64,000 nucleotides of DNA from Apiosordaria backusii (taxonomy: Eukaryota > Ascomycota > Sordariomycetes > Sordariales > Lasiosphaeriaceae), in assembly GCA_030549205.1 (NCBI GenBank), contig JAUKTV010000007.1, forward strand, positions 1,612,001 to 1,676,000. The letters are read 5' to 3'. Positions 22,041 to 33,348 of this stretch are shown piece after piece (the first letter of the stretch is position 1; every line of letters starts with the position of its first letter). Both the position numbers and the translations under genes were made by a program. The notes under the pieces are model-generated. The model made no database searches. It worked only from the letters and a program-made list of their open reading frames with translations, and was not told where the DNA came from.

Positions 22041-25000
22041 TCACCCCCCCAAGCCATGCAACTCCCCCAACAACCCCTCAAACTCCTCCCTATCCCTCCT
22101 CTCCCACGCAACACTCAAATCCTCCAACAACTCTTCTCTCACTCCCCCCAACCCCCCCTCCCCTCCCCCCGCACCCTTAATAAGCCCCCACGCCCGTCTA
22201 AACTCATCCCTAATCCTCACAATGCCATTATGCGTCACCGTCCTCGCAACATTGTGATCCAGCTCAAACGGGTCCTCAATCGCAAACAAATACCTATACC
22301 TCACCTCCTTGTACCCCTGCCCCGCAGGCGCTCCAACATTCTGCGGCGTCAACGGAGTCGGTATACCACCACTCCCAACTACCCCTGGAGCGGCACTATT
22401 GGAAGTATCCTTCACCTCCAACACCGTCTTCGCTCCCGTCCACCCCTTTTCCTGTTTACTGAGTAAACCCCCGTGTGTGCGCAGCGATATAACATCCCTC
22501 CCCCAATCAAACCCCCTTCCCGTGCGGTGGTTGAAAACAGCATAATACTCAAAGAATCCCCTTAGTAACTCGCCGATGGACTCCCGGTTTTGCGTCAGGG
22601 ATTTCTCCTGGGCGAGGCGCTGAATCTCGGCTTCGTTACGCCAGAACTGGACATTATACCCCTTACACATGACCGTCTGCTCGTACTCCGCCGGTGTCAT
22701 GTTCGGGTTGGGCGGTTGAGCCAGCTGTTGCAGGTTGGGCAGGACAAAAGGCTGCGCGACGTTGATGAGGTAGTGCAGCATCATCAGCGCGTAGCCGTAG
22801 CTCCCCAGGGTCCCGCGGTAGGGCGTGTTGATGTGTCGCACTTTGGCCCAGTGCTTGACGAACAGCACCAAAGGTCGAACACGGGGGTCGCAGTGAGAAT
22901 AACAGCGGAGGAGGGTCGTGTTTTGCAGGGCGAGGTGAGCGGAGAAATTAATATCGCATTGGACGCCGACGCCGGATTTGGGAAACTCGAGACGGTCCCG
23001 AAATGGATCTCGCGGTTGGTTGGGTGACTTCCCGGCAGGGTCGCCCAGTTGTTTAAGGGTTGACATTAGCTCCGCGGATTCATCTGGTAGAAGGATGATC
23101 AAGCCTTTCTTGTCCTTTGACATCGGGCCCCGGAGCAGGGCAATGTAGCACTTCACGAAGCTGGCCGCGGGCTCTTGGTAAAGTCCCTTTTGAAGGCACA
23201 TTTCATAGTCGTGGGCGAGCTGAAGAATCTTGTGTTTCCTCGCGACGGCCTCCAAGGTCAAGGCATCCTGTGACCTGGAAAACTCGTCTACTTGCTCCTG
23301 GATGTCGGGGTTTGTGATGCCGCTGATATAGTGCCGAATGATAATCGGTAGCATGCTATCACAAGCTGATGGCGTGTCGGAAGCTCCCAAGTCCAAGAGC
23401 AACTTGTGTGCCCGTTTGTGGTAAGCCGCAGCTGATTCGTGCGGCGCCTGTGCGAGATGCAAGAGCGCAAGAGACGGAATTCGTTTCAGCTGGTCGACAT
23501 GATTCTGAATTTCTTTTTGGTAGGCCAACGGATCCTGTCCAAAAGAATTGCGGTACTGGAGCTGCGTCCAGCGTGACAAGCAGTCGAAAGCCCGTTGCTC
23601 CAAATCGTCATTCTTTTCCCGTACTGTGCGGTCCTCCCACGACTCAACCATCGTCTGCCCTTCGATTTGGAACCCAACGCCAAAAAGGGTACGTGGCAGC
23701 CTCGTGACGAGAAGATCGTACTGGTTCAGACTCTTACAGCGCAGGAGTGTATCCCGCACCTTGTGGTTGGTAAGACCCTGTACAAAAGCCAGACAGACCC
23801 GATTCAGGATCTCAATATCCGCCGGCTTTATTGTGCTGATGTTGGAATGGGTCAAGTCGTGGCCCCCGAGCTTCCGGAGAACTCTCTTGGCGGCCGTGTA
23901 GTAGTTGGATAGACTCCTCCCCTCTTGCTGGAGGGATTCGAGTAGCTTTTCAGGAGTAGACGCTTCGCTTTCACCAACACCATGTGCCGGGGTTCGAATT
24001 TCCCCGTCATCAGGAGGCTCAACCTCATCATGCACCTCCTCCACGTCAACCTCATCTTCGGCTCCTCTTTCCCACCTTGCTCTTTCCTCCACAAGGGCCG
24101 CACGAAGATCTTCAGGTGGTCTTTCGCAGACTTTGATAATGGGCACTCTGGTCCGAGACAGAAGTCGGGCACCAAGACCCAGATCGAGAAAAGCCTTCTC
24201 GATAAGCCTAGGGATCGGAGAGTCTGAAGCCTCAGGCTGGGGGCGTGACAGCGGAGAAAGCAATCCGAGGTCCATGTCGGCATCCTTGGTGGCAAATCCA
24301 GACATGAGACTGCCAAAGCATTTGAGCTGGACGCTCTCTGGCGGAAACCAATGTTGAGCTGCCTGCGAGTTCTCAAACTGGGCAATGACATTCCGAGCGA
24401 CCACCTCGATTCTCGCTCGGAAATTCTCCTTTTCTCGAATGTCATCAACATCAATCTCGGCATTAGCAATAATTGTGTTGCAAATAGTCTCCAGATATTG
24501 CGCCTGTGCCAGAACTTCCCCCGTCGTGCCATATCCACCGCCCATGGATTGATGACCTGGAGAGCGTGGTGGTCGGTTCCTAAACCGATGTGACTGTAGA
24601 TCAGGTCTCATGGGCGACGGAAGAGCTGGCGCGTTGGGGGCGACAGGATATTGTCCCGTGGGTGAACTCATAGGATCAGGAACCGCCATTGGGCCATGAT
24701 ATGATCGAGATGCTTGGTGCCGGGGCTGTGTGTAAGGAACACCTTGCCCTTGACTAGACGGACGAAAGGTAGCCGAGTGAGGTCGATGAGCCTGCCCCTG
24801 TGGCTGGAAGGGACCGCTACCGCTGCCTTGAGGCTGATGGCCACGGCCATGGCCATATTGGTGTTGCTGCTGATTCTGGCGTTGATGCTGGTTCTGGTTT
24901 TGATGGTTATGATGAGGACGGTGGGCCGGGGGAGGTAGAGGCTGGGGCCGAGGGTCAATGGGAATAGTGAGCTGAGCGGACATCTGGCGACGCTGTGCTT

Positions 25001-25163
25001 GGTTCAGGCGCTTCTGACGCTTCTGGCCGGAGGAGTCCTGCCCGATCTGGGTCTCGGCAACGACTTCCTGTTGATCGTTGGAAGGACCCTGATTTTGTAT
25101 GGTCAGGTTCCCGAGACGATGCTCAAGACCCTGCCCAGCCTGGCCAGGCGGCGGTTGTGCCAT
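22041..25163 (-). CDS. Cid1-family poly(A)/poly(U) polymerase-like protein with large internal insertion
   Basis: Single open frame of 1,040 aa from MAQPPPGQAGQGL. Cid1-type non-canonical nucleotidyltransferases add A or U to RNA 3' ends. Residues 1-215 are disordered, Gln/His/Pro-rich. The catalytic domain starts near 220; the GS motif is KCFGSLMSGF (G284, S285) and the Asp pair is in DADMDL (D296, D298). The third catalytic Asp is in VQCDINF (D737), followed by RPLVLFVKHWAKVR and the nucleotide-recognition segment YRGTLGSYGYALMMLHYL. A PAP-associated segment ends the protein (EDPFELDHNVARTV, FRRAWGLI). The 375 or so residues between about 350 and 725 are an insertion not found in ordinary Cid1 enzymes. 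Substrate and base preference cannot be told from sequence. Confidence 0.88.
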   Translation of the reverse strand: MAQPPPGQAGQGLEHRLGNLTIQNQGPSNDQQEVVAETQIGQDSSGQKRQKRLNQAQRRQMSAQLTIPIDPRPQPLPPPAHRPHHNHQNQNQHQRQNQQQHQYGHGRGHQPQGSGSGPFQPQGQAHRPHSATFRPSSQGQGVPYTQPRHQASRSYHGPMAVPDPMSSPTGQYPVAPNAPALPSPMRPDLQSHRFRNRPPRSPGHQSMGGGYGTTGEVLAQAQYLETICNTIIANAEIDVDDIREKENFRARIEVVARNVIAQFENSQAAQHWFPPESVQLKCFGSLMSGFATKDADMDLGLLSPLSRPQPEASDSPIPRLIEKAFLDLGLGARLLSRTRVPIIKVCERPPEDLRAALVEERARWERGAEDEVDVEEVHDEVEPPDDGEIRTPAHGVGESEASTPEKLLESLQQEGRSLSNYYTAAKRVLRKLGGHDLTHSNISTIKPADIEILNRVCLAFVQGLTNHKVRDTLLRCKSLNQYDLLVTRLPRTLFGVGFQIEGQTMVESWEDRTVREKNDDLEQRAFDCLSRWTQLQYRNSFGQDPLAYQKEIQNHVDQLKRIPSLALLHLAQAPHESAAAYHKRAHKLLLDLGASDTPSACDSMLPIIIRHYISGITNPDIQEQVDEFSRSQDALTLEAVARKHKILQLAHDYEMCLQKGLYQEPAASFVKCYIALLRGPMSKDKKGLIILLPDESAELMSTLKQLGDPAGKSPNQPRDPFRDRLEFPKSGVGVQCDINFSAHLALQNTTLLRCYSHCDPRVRPLVLFVKHWAKVRHINTPYRGTLGSYGYALMMLHYLINVAQPFVLPNLQQLAQPPNPNMTPAEYEQTVMCKGYNVQFWRNEAEIQRLAQEKSLTQNRESIGELLRGFFEYYAVFNHRTGRGFDWGRDVISLRTHGGLLSKQEKGWTGAKTVLEVKDTSNSAAPGVVGSGGIPTPLTPQNVGAPAGQGYKEVRYRYLFAIEDPFELDHNVARTVTHNGIVRIRDEFRRAWGLIKGAGGGEGGLGGVREELLEDLSVAWERRDREEFEGLLGELHGLGG

Positions 25164-25729
25164 TTTTCTTCTGACAATGACCCGTCTGACTTTCGGTCCT
25201 CCTTGCCGGCGTGCCAGTCAATGGTGTGGGACGAAAAAGATTACTGTTGGCCTCATGGAGCTAACCTGTGAAGAGGCCCGCCGGTGTGGTAGTTGGTGTT
25301 GACAGCCTTGTTTGGCTTGGTCGAAAAGATTGAAGGTTGAGTCGCTTCAGGAGGTTGCAAGACGCGTCTCTGACAATGTTGGGTAAAAGATGGTGAGATA
25401 TGAGAATACACCAAGTAATTGACCTAACAACAGCAGCGGACTGACGGGCCTTCTGAATGAAAAAACGAAGACTTCTCAGTCGAGGTTGTATGTACATGGT
25501 CATGGCTGGCAGCAACAACTTCAGCGGTTGACCCCACTATCAGCCCTCAGAAAATGCCAAGCGTTATCGTGCACGGACCATATCGACCTGATATTCAAAA
25601 CGTGTTTATTTCCACAGTTCACTGAAATTGGTCTCACATTTATTTTACTTTCTTATTTTGGTCAGAGAAAGGCTGGTCTATGGTCTATCTGCGATGCTCA
25701 TCACGCTAGCTCCATCCACTGCTCCTCCT
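25164..25729. other. intergenic, promoter of Cid1-like gene and 3' region of CTP synthase
   Basis: About 0.57 kb between two minus-strand genes with no convincing coding sequence. Confidence 0.5.
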
Positions 25730-28011
25730 TTAAAAGCGGTGCCCATTCACAACGACCTTCTCTGCAGCCATCTCCTGGAGCACCTTGTCCAGCAGCCCAG
25801 CGCTGGAAGCTACGAAGCCCAAGAATGGCGGCGATGGCCGCGTGACCTTACTCCTGTACTCGGGGTGGGCCTGCAGGCCAACAAAGTACGGGTGGTCCTT
25901 GAGCTCAAACGCCTCCATGCGGTTGCCAGTGTCGTCCTTGGCAACGAAGTGGAAGCCCTTGCTCTCAAGCTCGTCCACCAGGTCAGGATTGACTTCATAA
26001 CGATGTCTGTGGCGCTCGTCAATCACCTCAAGGCCTCCGTACAGGCCACGGAGCTTGCTCCATTCGGTGCCGACCTGGAAATGAGTTGGCCGTGTGCCGA
26101 GTCTCATGGTGCCGCCCATTTTCCTAGGAAATGCGTCAATATCACCTTGTAGGCCCTTCGCATTATCAGGTTGCACTTACTCCTTCGAGCCCTCGGGCAT
26201 GAAGATGACAGCCTTGGTCTCGGCGTTCTCATGGAATTCCTCCGAGGTGGCATTGGGTTTGTTGAGCAGATCCCGAACCGCCTCAATCACGGCCACCTGC
26301 AGACCGAGGCAGATGCCCAGGTAGGGGATCTTCTTCTGACGAGCAAACTTGGCCGTCGCAATCATGCCCTCAATACCTCTGTTACCGAACCCGCCAGGAA
26401 CAATGATCTAAATTCGCTGTTAGTTGCCAATGAAGATCGTCAAAAATGTGTCATGGGTACATACACCTTGAACCTTATCCAAAACAGCCCAGGCGGCCTT
26501 GTACTTGGATGGGTCCTTCTGGAGCATGCTCTCCTCCAAGTGCTCAGAGTCAACATTGGTCAGGTTGAGCTTGCGCTTGACATGCATGGAAGCGTGTTCA
26601 AGCGCCTTGACTGTCGACAGGTACGAGTCCATGTGCGAGGTGTACTTGCCCACCAAGGCAAGCTCTACTGGGGGAAGATTCTTGGGGACATCAATGGTCT
26701 TCTGCCAGAGATCCCACAGCTTCGCACCCTCCGCTTTCCTGGCAGCATCCAGAGGAAGCCTGTCGAGATCGAGGCCCTTGCGCAAAAGGGTGAGAAGACC
26801 CTGCTCCTCAAGGAGGACAGGGACTTGGTAGATGGTCTCCATATCATGCACGCCAATGACCTGGTCGAGGTCGACTTGACAGCTGAAGGCAATCTTGTTA
26901 ATGGTGGCTTGATCGAGGGAAGCATCGCACCGGCAGGCAACAAGGTCTGGGACCAAACCGGAACTCCGGAGTTGTCTGATGGCATGCTGGGTAGGCTTGG
27001 TCTTCTCCTCTCCGTGAATCAAGGGAACGAAGGAGACGTGGATGTTGAAGAAGGAGGACTCGGGGTCTCTGACGAGCTTGTGCCTGAGCTGCACCAAGGC
27101 CTCTACGAAAGGCCCAGACTCGAGATCACCAATGGTACCACCCAACTCAATGATGCAGACATCTGGTACTGCACCAGAGTCATCGACTGGGATCTTGGCC
27201 ACCCGCTCAATGGTGTCGTTGATCTGCTGGACGATGTGAGGCACGACCTGGACCGTTCGGCCAAGGTAGTCTCCTCTTCTCTCTTTCTCCTATGGCACAT
27301 ATTTTCCTGTCAGACCTGAAGGGAAATAAATACGAGAATCTACAAGTGAACGTACGATAACGGCTTGGTAGACCTTGCCGGTTGTGATGTTGTTATCCCT
27401 GGTCAGTTGGATATCGAGGTACCTGGCATGGTCAGTATCTGATCTCATGCAATAGAGATGGGACGGATGTGGGATACCGTTCATAGTTTCCGAGATCCAG
27501 ATCTGATTCACCACCATCGGCGAGCACGAAGCACTCACCGTGCCTGTATTACATGTGTTAGTTATGCGCCGGTCAATTCAAACCGGGGACTGGTGTCATA
27601 CTCTAGAGGGCCCAATGTGCCGGCATCAACATTGAGGTAGGGATCAATCTTGATGGCCTGAGAGAGAACATGATGAGCACAAAACTACTACATTGGATGG
27701 CATCTACAGTCTGCATACCGTGACTCTGAGACCAGCCGTCTTCAGAAGAAGACCAGATGAGGAAGCTGAGTATGTGTATTAGTCGAGACGGAGCAGGCAG
27801 ACAGCAGAGGTGGGCGATGTGTCACCATACCAATAATTCCTGTCAAAAAACCAGGTCAGCGCTTGGCCCCTCCTCGCTATCAGAAAACGGGTGCCCCTCG
27901 ATTGGACCGTGGTGGAGAGAAGTTTCTAAACGGGCGACCGCTTCAACAAACAGGAAACTGACCTTTGCCAATGCCCGAAATGACACCACCGCTCACGAGG
28001 ACGACACGCAT
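25730..28011 (-). CDS. URA7: CTP synthase
   Basis: Converts UTP to CTP using ATP and glutamine, the last step of de novo pyrimidine nucleotide synthesis. Nine exons: 28011-27963, 27839-27831, 27765-27719, 27657-27602, 27543-27478, 27422-27356, 27289-26465, 26407-26181 and 26123-25730. They give 579 aa, the same length as yeast Ura7. The synthase domain starts MRVVLVSGGVISGIGKG and continues IKIDPYLNVDAG, HGECFVLADGGE, LDLGNYERYLDI and VCIIELGGTIGDLES. The glutaminase domain has PGGFGNRG, the nucleophile Cys in LGICLGLQ and the His/Glu pair in QAHPEY. All eight introns are GT...AG and leave phase intact. Exon 2 is only nine bases (Ile-Ile plus flanks). C-terminus VVVNGHRF. Confidence 0.97.
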
Positions 28012-29052
28012 CTTGAATATCGATGTCTGGCGGCACTGGATATTCGAGCGGATGGTTGCAAGGGATTGTGAGAGTTGGTGCCAAGAGATATACCCTCAAA
28101 AATTTTGAGAAGGGAGGATGGCAGAAAAAGGTACTTTTTGAAGCGCGCACTTTTTTGTGGGGCAGCGTTTTTTTGGTTTCAAACTCCACGGTCCAGGTGG
28201 AGCGAGATGTGAGACGCCAGAGTCACCGGCAGGCAGCTTCTACCAAGAGCAGGCAGCATCCTGCTGTGATTGGCTGTGGCCTCTTGATCTATAGTGAATG
28301 AGTCTTATCGCTGCTCCTCTCCCTCGCGGTTATTCATCCTGGTGAAGACCTGGGATGGTAGGTAGTATTTCAGCCAGATCCAAGCCACCCGACATGCTTG
28401 AGGGTGGCGAGAGCAAGCTTCGACGACTGAGTTTGCGGTGAGGAGACTTGCCCAGAGTTGATATTTGAGATGACATAACCTAAATATCTGCAGCTACCCC
28501 GAGGAGAGGGGACTGGCAAGTTCATGCTCTTCTCGAGTCTCGACTTAAAAGAAAAGGCCCTGGAAGAAATTCTGGTATCAACCCCGCCAAACATTGACGG
28601 TTGCAGGTGGTCTGTGCTCATCACAAGGCTACAGCCCCACTCCCAGCTGTCTCCTGCCAAGCCATCTTGCGGCTGCCTTTTCAGTGGGCCCTTTGTCATC
28701 CTTGGCCGCTGCCAGCCGTCGCCATTGATCACTACCAAGTTCTTTGACAGGCTCAACATTTGACATTGACAACGAACAGCAACCACCCACCGCCGTCCAG
28801 ATATTGTCGGTCACTTCTCATATTCTTCACCAGCAAACGGAATTAATCACACGGTGTACTTTGATCGATCAATCCCGAGTCCCGTCCCACTGCCGAACAC
28901 CCTGTCGCGCCGCCGTTTCCCATCGCGCTCTCGATGACGACTTAAGCCATCGACTGCACCTCTCTCCGTGGGCATCCAACCTGCTGCCATCGGGCCTTTG
29001 ACGCGCATCTCCTTCGCTCACTCTTAGCATCGCCTTCAACAAACGGCCCAAG
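28012..29052. promoter_or_regulatory. divergent promoter region, CTP synthase / TFIIF alpha
   Basis: 1.04 kb between divergent genes. A 138-codon open frame on the minus strand at 28370-28786 has no protein-like features. No repeat or RNA gene was recognised. Confidence 0.45.
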
Positions 29053-31246
29053 ATGAGCGCGCCACAGCAGCAACCACCTGGACCTCCCCGTCCCGCCGGC
29101 GCACCACCTACCTTCATCCGCCGCAAACCCAACACAGATCCCTTGAGGGCGAGAGCGAAACCGAGACCCAAGCCCACCCACGCGCTGCCCCCAAAGAATA
29201 ACAAAGACGCCAAAAAACTGGTTGATTCGTCCGGCGAGCTCGATCAAGAAATCGAGAGGGAATACGCCAGCAAGGTCGAGCAATTGCGTCAGCAGCGCGC
29301 ACGGAATGGAGGCTGGTCAGACCAGCCCACTGGCAGCGTCCAGGAGTTTCCCTTGGTCATCACCAAGAAGTCTCTCCGTGAGGGAATCCGTCACCATGTC
29401 ATGCGGATGCACAAGCAGATGGGCGGAGAGGAAATCAACATAGATTTGTTGAACCAGGACCAGTTCCCCCGCCCCGTCACATTGCACCGTCGCGATCCTC
29501 GCCTTCCGCCCGCTCACCGAATGGCTATGAAGCAGGACGATGTTCCAATGGATTCCGAGCAGCAAGCCGAAGTTGACCGCATCCAGAAAATGAAGGCTGA
29601 TAAAGAGGCTCAGCGGGCTCTTGATCAGGCCCAGATGGCCCCGGTCACCAAAGACAACAACCCCAAGCCGAAGGCAAACAACAAGAAGGAAAAAGCTTCT
29701 GCGTTCTACGGTAAGCACTCAGATGCTCACAAGAAGCAATCTGGCCTGCGCTACGAGGAGACACTTCCATGGCATCTGGAGGATGCTGAAGGTAAGGCCG
29801 GAGTGTGGGTTGGCTCTTATGTGGCTGGTCTTTCAGACAGCAACGTCGCGTTCGTTATTGACGGCGCGCGATTCCGCATGATCCCCCTCGAGCGATGGTA
29901 CAAGTTTGACGAGAAGCCGAGATTTGATACGCTTTCTCTCGATGACGCTGAAAAGCTCATGTACGAGGTCAAGGAGGTCAAGCGGTGGGTCATGAAAGAC
30001 AAGGAGAGAGAGGAAAAGATGCGGGAGAAGCTCGAGACGAGAATGTTCCTGAACGGCCCCACCAGAGTCAAGACCGAAAGCGCTACTTCTCGCGCTGCTC
30101 GCGGATCGGAGAGACAGGATGACTACGAGTTAGATATCTCTGGCGACGAGTTCCAAGACGATGACGAGACTCCCGGGTTTGAGGCGGATGATGAAGATGC
30201 GAAGGAGTCCAAGGAGCGAGTCCGGAGAGAGCAGGTGGCTGCGAACTTGTTTGGTGAGGGTGAGGAGGACAAGGTTGAGAAGGAGGAGAGGGAGAAGCAG
30301 TTGGAGAAGCTGAAGAGAAAGATGATTGGGAAGCAGACGATCAAGGGGTTGATGAAGCTGGAGAAGGCTATGGATTACGATGATGGGTCGGAGAGCGATT
30401 CTAATAATCCGTTTACAGACTCGTCGGATTCGGATGATTCTGATGAGGAGGAGAAGAAGGAGGAAGAGGCTAAGAAGCCTGAGGCTGGGGCTTCGGGGGC
30501 TAATACTAAGGGGAATACCACGCCTTCTAAGAGCGCGCTGGTGAATAAGAAGGGCAAGCTCAAGCGGCCGGGCTCGCCGGAGATGTCGGAGTCGAGCGAC
30601 ATTGAGAATGCTCGCAAGAAGATGAAGACTGGTAAGGGGTCCAGCGTGCCGAGTCGGATGGGCACTCCTATTCCTGGTCGGCCCAAGGTCATGGCGGGCG
30701 CTACTAGCGATGGCGAGGCTACTGCAGGTGAAGGGTCTGATGGTGGCGCGATGCTGAAGAAGAAGCTCAAGCTGAAGGCGGGAGGACAACGGCCTGGGGG
30801 TACACCCTCTGGCTCGAGGGCTGGCAGTCCTGCTCCACCTGGTAAGCGGTTTCAGTTTTCCCGCTAATCCCCTTTATTGTATTCCCCTGTTTTTTGGCCT
30901 TTTTATTTCCCCTTGTTTAATCACCTTTCCTCTTTTTTGCGCTCTTTAATGACCATTACATCAATCTAACTCGACAACAGGCCAAACCTCCAAGACAGGC
31001 ACAGCAACCCCCAGCGGCTCGCCCCCTCCGACCGTCGTCGCCAAGATCACGCAGCAAGAGGTCTACGACGCGTTGTGCCGGCATCCCAACGGTATCGCGT
31101 TGGTGCCGTTTATGAAGCAGTTCCTGAGCAGGATTGACAAGCCGGGATCGACCAAGAAGCACGAGTGGATTGCCATGGTCAAGACCTGCAGCAACTTTGA
31201 CCCGAGCGACAAGCTGCTGAGGGCTAAGCCGGGGTTTAGACCTTGA
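29053..31246 (+). CDS. TFG1: transcription initiation factor TFIIF subunit alpha (Rap74/Tfg1)
   Basis: Large TFIIF subunit, which binds RNA polymerase II and stabilises the pre-initiation complex. Exons 29053-30841 and 30981-31246 (intron 139 bp, GTAAGC...CAACAG) encode 684 aa. The N-terminal dimerisation region is split: EFPLVITKKSLREGIRHHVM, then after a charged linker YEETLPWHLEDAEGKAGVWV, SNVAFVIDGARFRMIPLERW and YKFDEKPRF. The middle is a long acidic, Lys-rich disordered zone. Exon 2 gives the C-terminal winged helix, EVYDALCRHPNGIALVPFM and KHEWIAMVKTCSNF, that binds Fcp1 phosphatase in other species. An unspliced reading would lose this winged helix. Confidence 0.95.
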
Positions 31247-32647
31247 GATATGGTTGTTGTACAATAACAAAAGGGGAAACGGGGGGTCGGGGGGTTTACA
31301 TGATCGAGCTTGGGGGAGTGGTTGGGGGGGAGAGGCGGGGTGGTTAATAATGCCGAGAATTGACAACAACAATGATGATACTGGAAAATGGGAGTGGGCA
31401 AAATGGGCAGTGGGCAAGGGAGATGATGGTTCTGGGTGCGGGCTATATCGATTAACAAGAACCTATTCCTCCAAAGCGCGATGTCAATGATTGGCTTTAG
31501 TCAGCGGGTGCCATTTTTTTTTCTTGTTGCTTTTCTATAGACTGGTAGTCAGGCAGATAGGCAAGCAAACCTTTCCATGAATTCCATGGATGTCATCGAA
31601 TGTGTCAAGGCTCTCTGTCACTCCGTTTTCTCTAGCACGCAGCAGTTTCGAGCCATGTCATACGGTGACAAAACCCGGTTTCAACCCCCAACCCTACCTC
31701 TTATCATGAATTACCAGAATCTAATGCCGGTGATCGTTCCTAGCCATACGAAAAGGTTTCCAAAAACTGCATTCTACCAATACGAAAAAAAAAAACACAC
31801 TTTCTCCTAGGTATTGTGATAAAGTCATACAACCAACCCTGTCTTTTGGTCCTTGTCTCTGTCCAACACATACTCTCTACCTACTCCCAAAGACATTTTG
31901 TTTAACACGATCCCACCACACCTAATCTCCTACACAAGCTCACAAAACAAAGATTCTACCTCCCTCATCAAGACTGTATTCTCACTCAAATTTTGGTAGA
32001 ATTACTAGCTGTACCTAGGATGTTTGTTCCCTTCACTAGGTAGGTAGGCGAGCAGGTGGGTGGGCAGTTTTTGGAACAAGCTGAGATGGATGGATCGATG
32101 GATTATTTTAATGCTGGATCGAGAAGAAGTAAGTAAGTAGACATGCAGATAAGACGTATTGTGGTCGAATGTTCGATTACCATACCATGTTTCTTCTGAA
32201 TGTTGAAATCTCTTGCTGCACTGTCGTGGTTAAGGTAGGTCACGTCAAGGGGAGCGTGTGTGGGTTTGTGTCCTCTCATTGTTCACTTCAACTGGTCCAC
32301 AGTGGTTATCATGACACATAGGTAGTGGATGGCAGAAGAAAGAGAAAGATATTCCGCTATTGGTATGCTACTAAAATGCTCATAATCCCTAATTCATGTC
32401 CACTCATTCCGTCAATGCTTCGCGCAAAGAAAAAAAAATACATGCCCGCCAATATAATGTGTTGTTGTTGTTGTTATGCTGATCCGACCACCCTCTTGTG
32501 GTGGTCGTACTGTTGTTGTTGATGAGTCCTTCCATTCGTCCACCCGTGCATACTCAGCCAGTATGCGCGCCAAACCAAGCGCTAACAATGCTCAAGTAGA
32601 ATGCAATCATGTCAGAGGAAAGAAAAGAGGGTTGGTGAGAGTTACTT
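31247..32647. other. intergenic region, no gene seen
   Basis: 1.4 kb between convergent genes, AT-richer than its surroundings, with short A-runs (31788, 32429) and GTT repeats near 32461. No open frame with protein character and no RNA gene was recognised. Confidence 0.5.
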
Positions 32648-33348
32648 CTAGACCAACTCAAACCCCCCCTCCACCACGACGGGCTCATTCTCCTCTCTCC
32701 TCTCGCTGGTCCCGCTCTTCAGCACCTTCTTCGCTTTCCGCCCCTTCACCGCCTCTCCGTTCCCGTCCACCACCTCGTACTCCTTCTCCACCAGCTTCTC
32801 CGTCTCCTTCTGCGTGTTTCTCGCCTTGACAAACACCTCCAGCGTCACTGGCCGATCAGGCGAGTCTTGCCTGTCAAACGAGTAAAGGAAATCGTCTTGT
32901 GGGGCAAAGGAGGGGGTGTTGGTGTTGACGTCGTTAAGGTCAGCAGCACTGATGTCCTTGGCGAGGCGGTTCTTGATGGCGGCGTCGGGGGTGTCCCAGT
33001 GATGGCGGGGTTTGACAATGTTTTGCCCGACGGTGAGTTTGCGGTACTGGTGGTAGCTATATGAGAAGACATGTTAGAGACTATTAAGCGGGAAAGGGGA
33101 GGAGGAAGGGGAAGAAGAGCGTACCGATCGATGTATCTCTTGTCTGGCCGCATCTTGGCGATGTGGCCCTCGTTGGAGTACTTGACGGGTTCGTCTTCAA
33201 AAAACATGCCTCTGGTCGTCACACCAGAGAGGAAGCGGCTTCCATGCTGCCACTTGGAGTTGTGGTCCTTGGTGCGCTTGCGCTCCTTGGCGCTGTGTCG
33301 GAGGTCACGCTCGTACTGGGGGGAGGACTCAAGAGTGAGGTTGGCCAT
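32648..33348 (-). CDS. hypothetical protein, basic N-terminal half
   Basis: Two exons, 33348-33125 and 33056-32648 (intron 68 bp, GTACGC...TATAG), encode 210 aa starting MANLTLESSPQYERDLRHSA. The first half is rich in basic residues (KERKRTKDHNSKWQHGSRF, KMRPDKRYIDRYHQYRKLTV). The second half has a likely helix (TPDAAIKNRLAKDISAADLN) and a charged Glu/Lys tail. I do not recognise the family. The splice joins two natural-looking halves and the codon use resembles neighbouring genes, so it is probably real. No membrane segment or signal peptide. Confidence 0.75.

Noticed and set aside
28370..28786. 138-codon minus-strand open frame between CTP synthase and TFIIF alpha
   Set aside because: No protein-like features, and it sits in a divergent promoter region.
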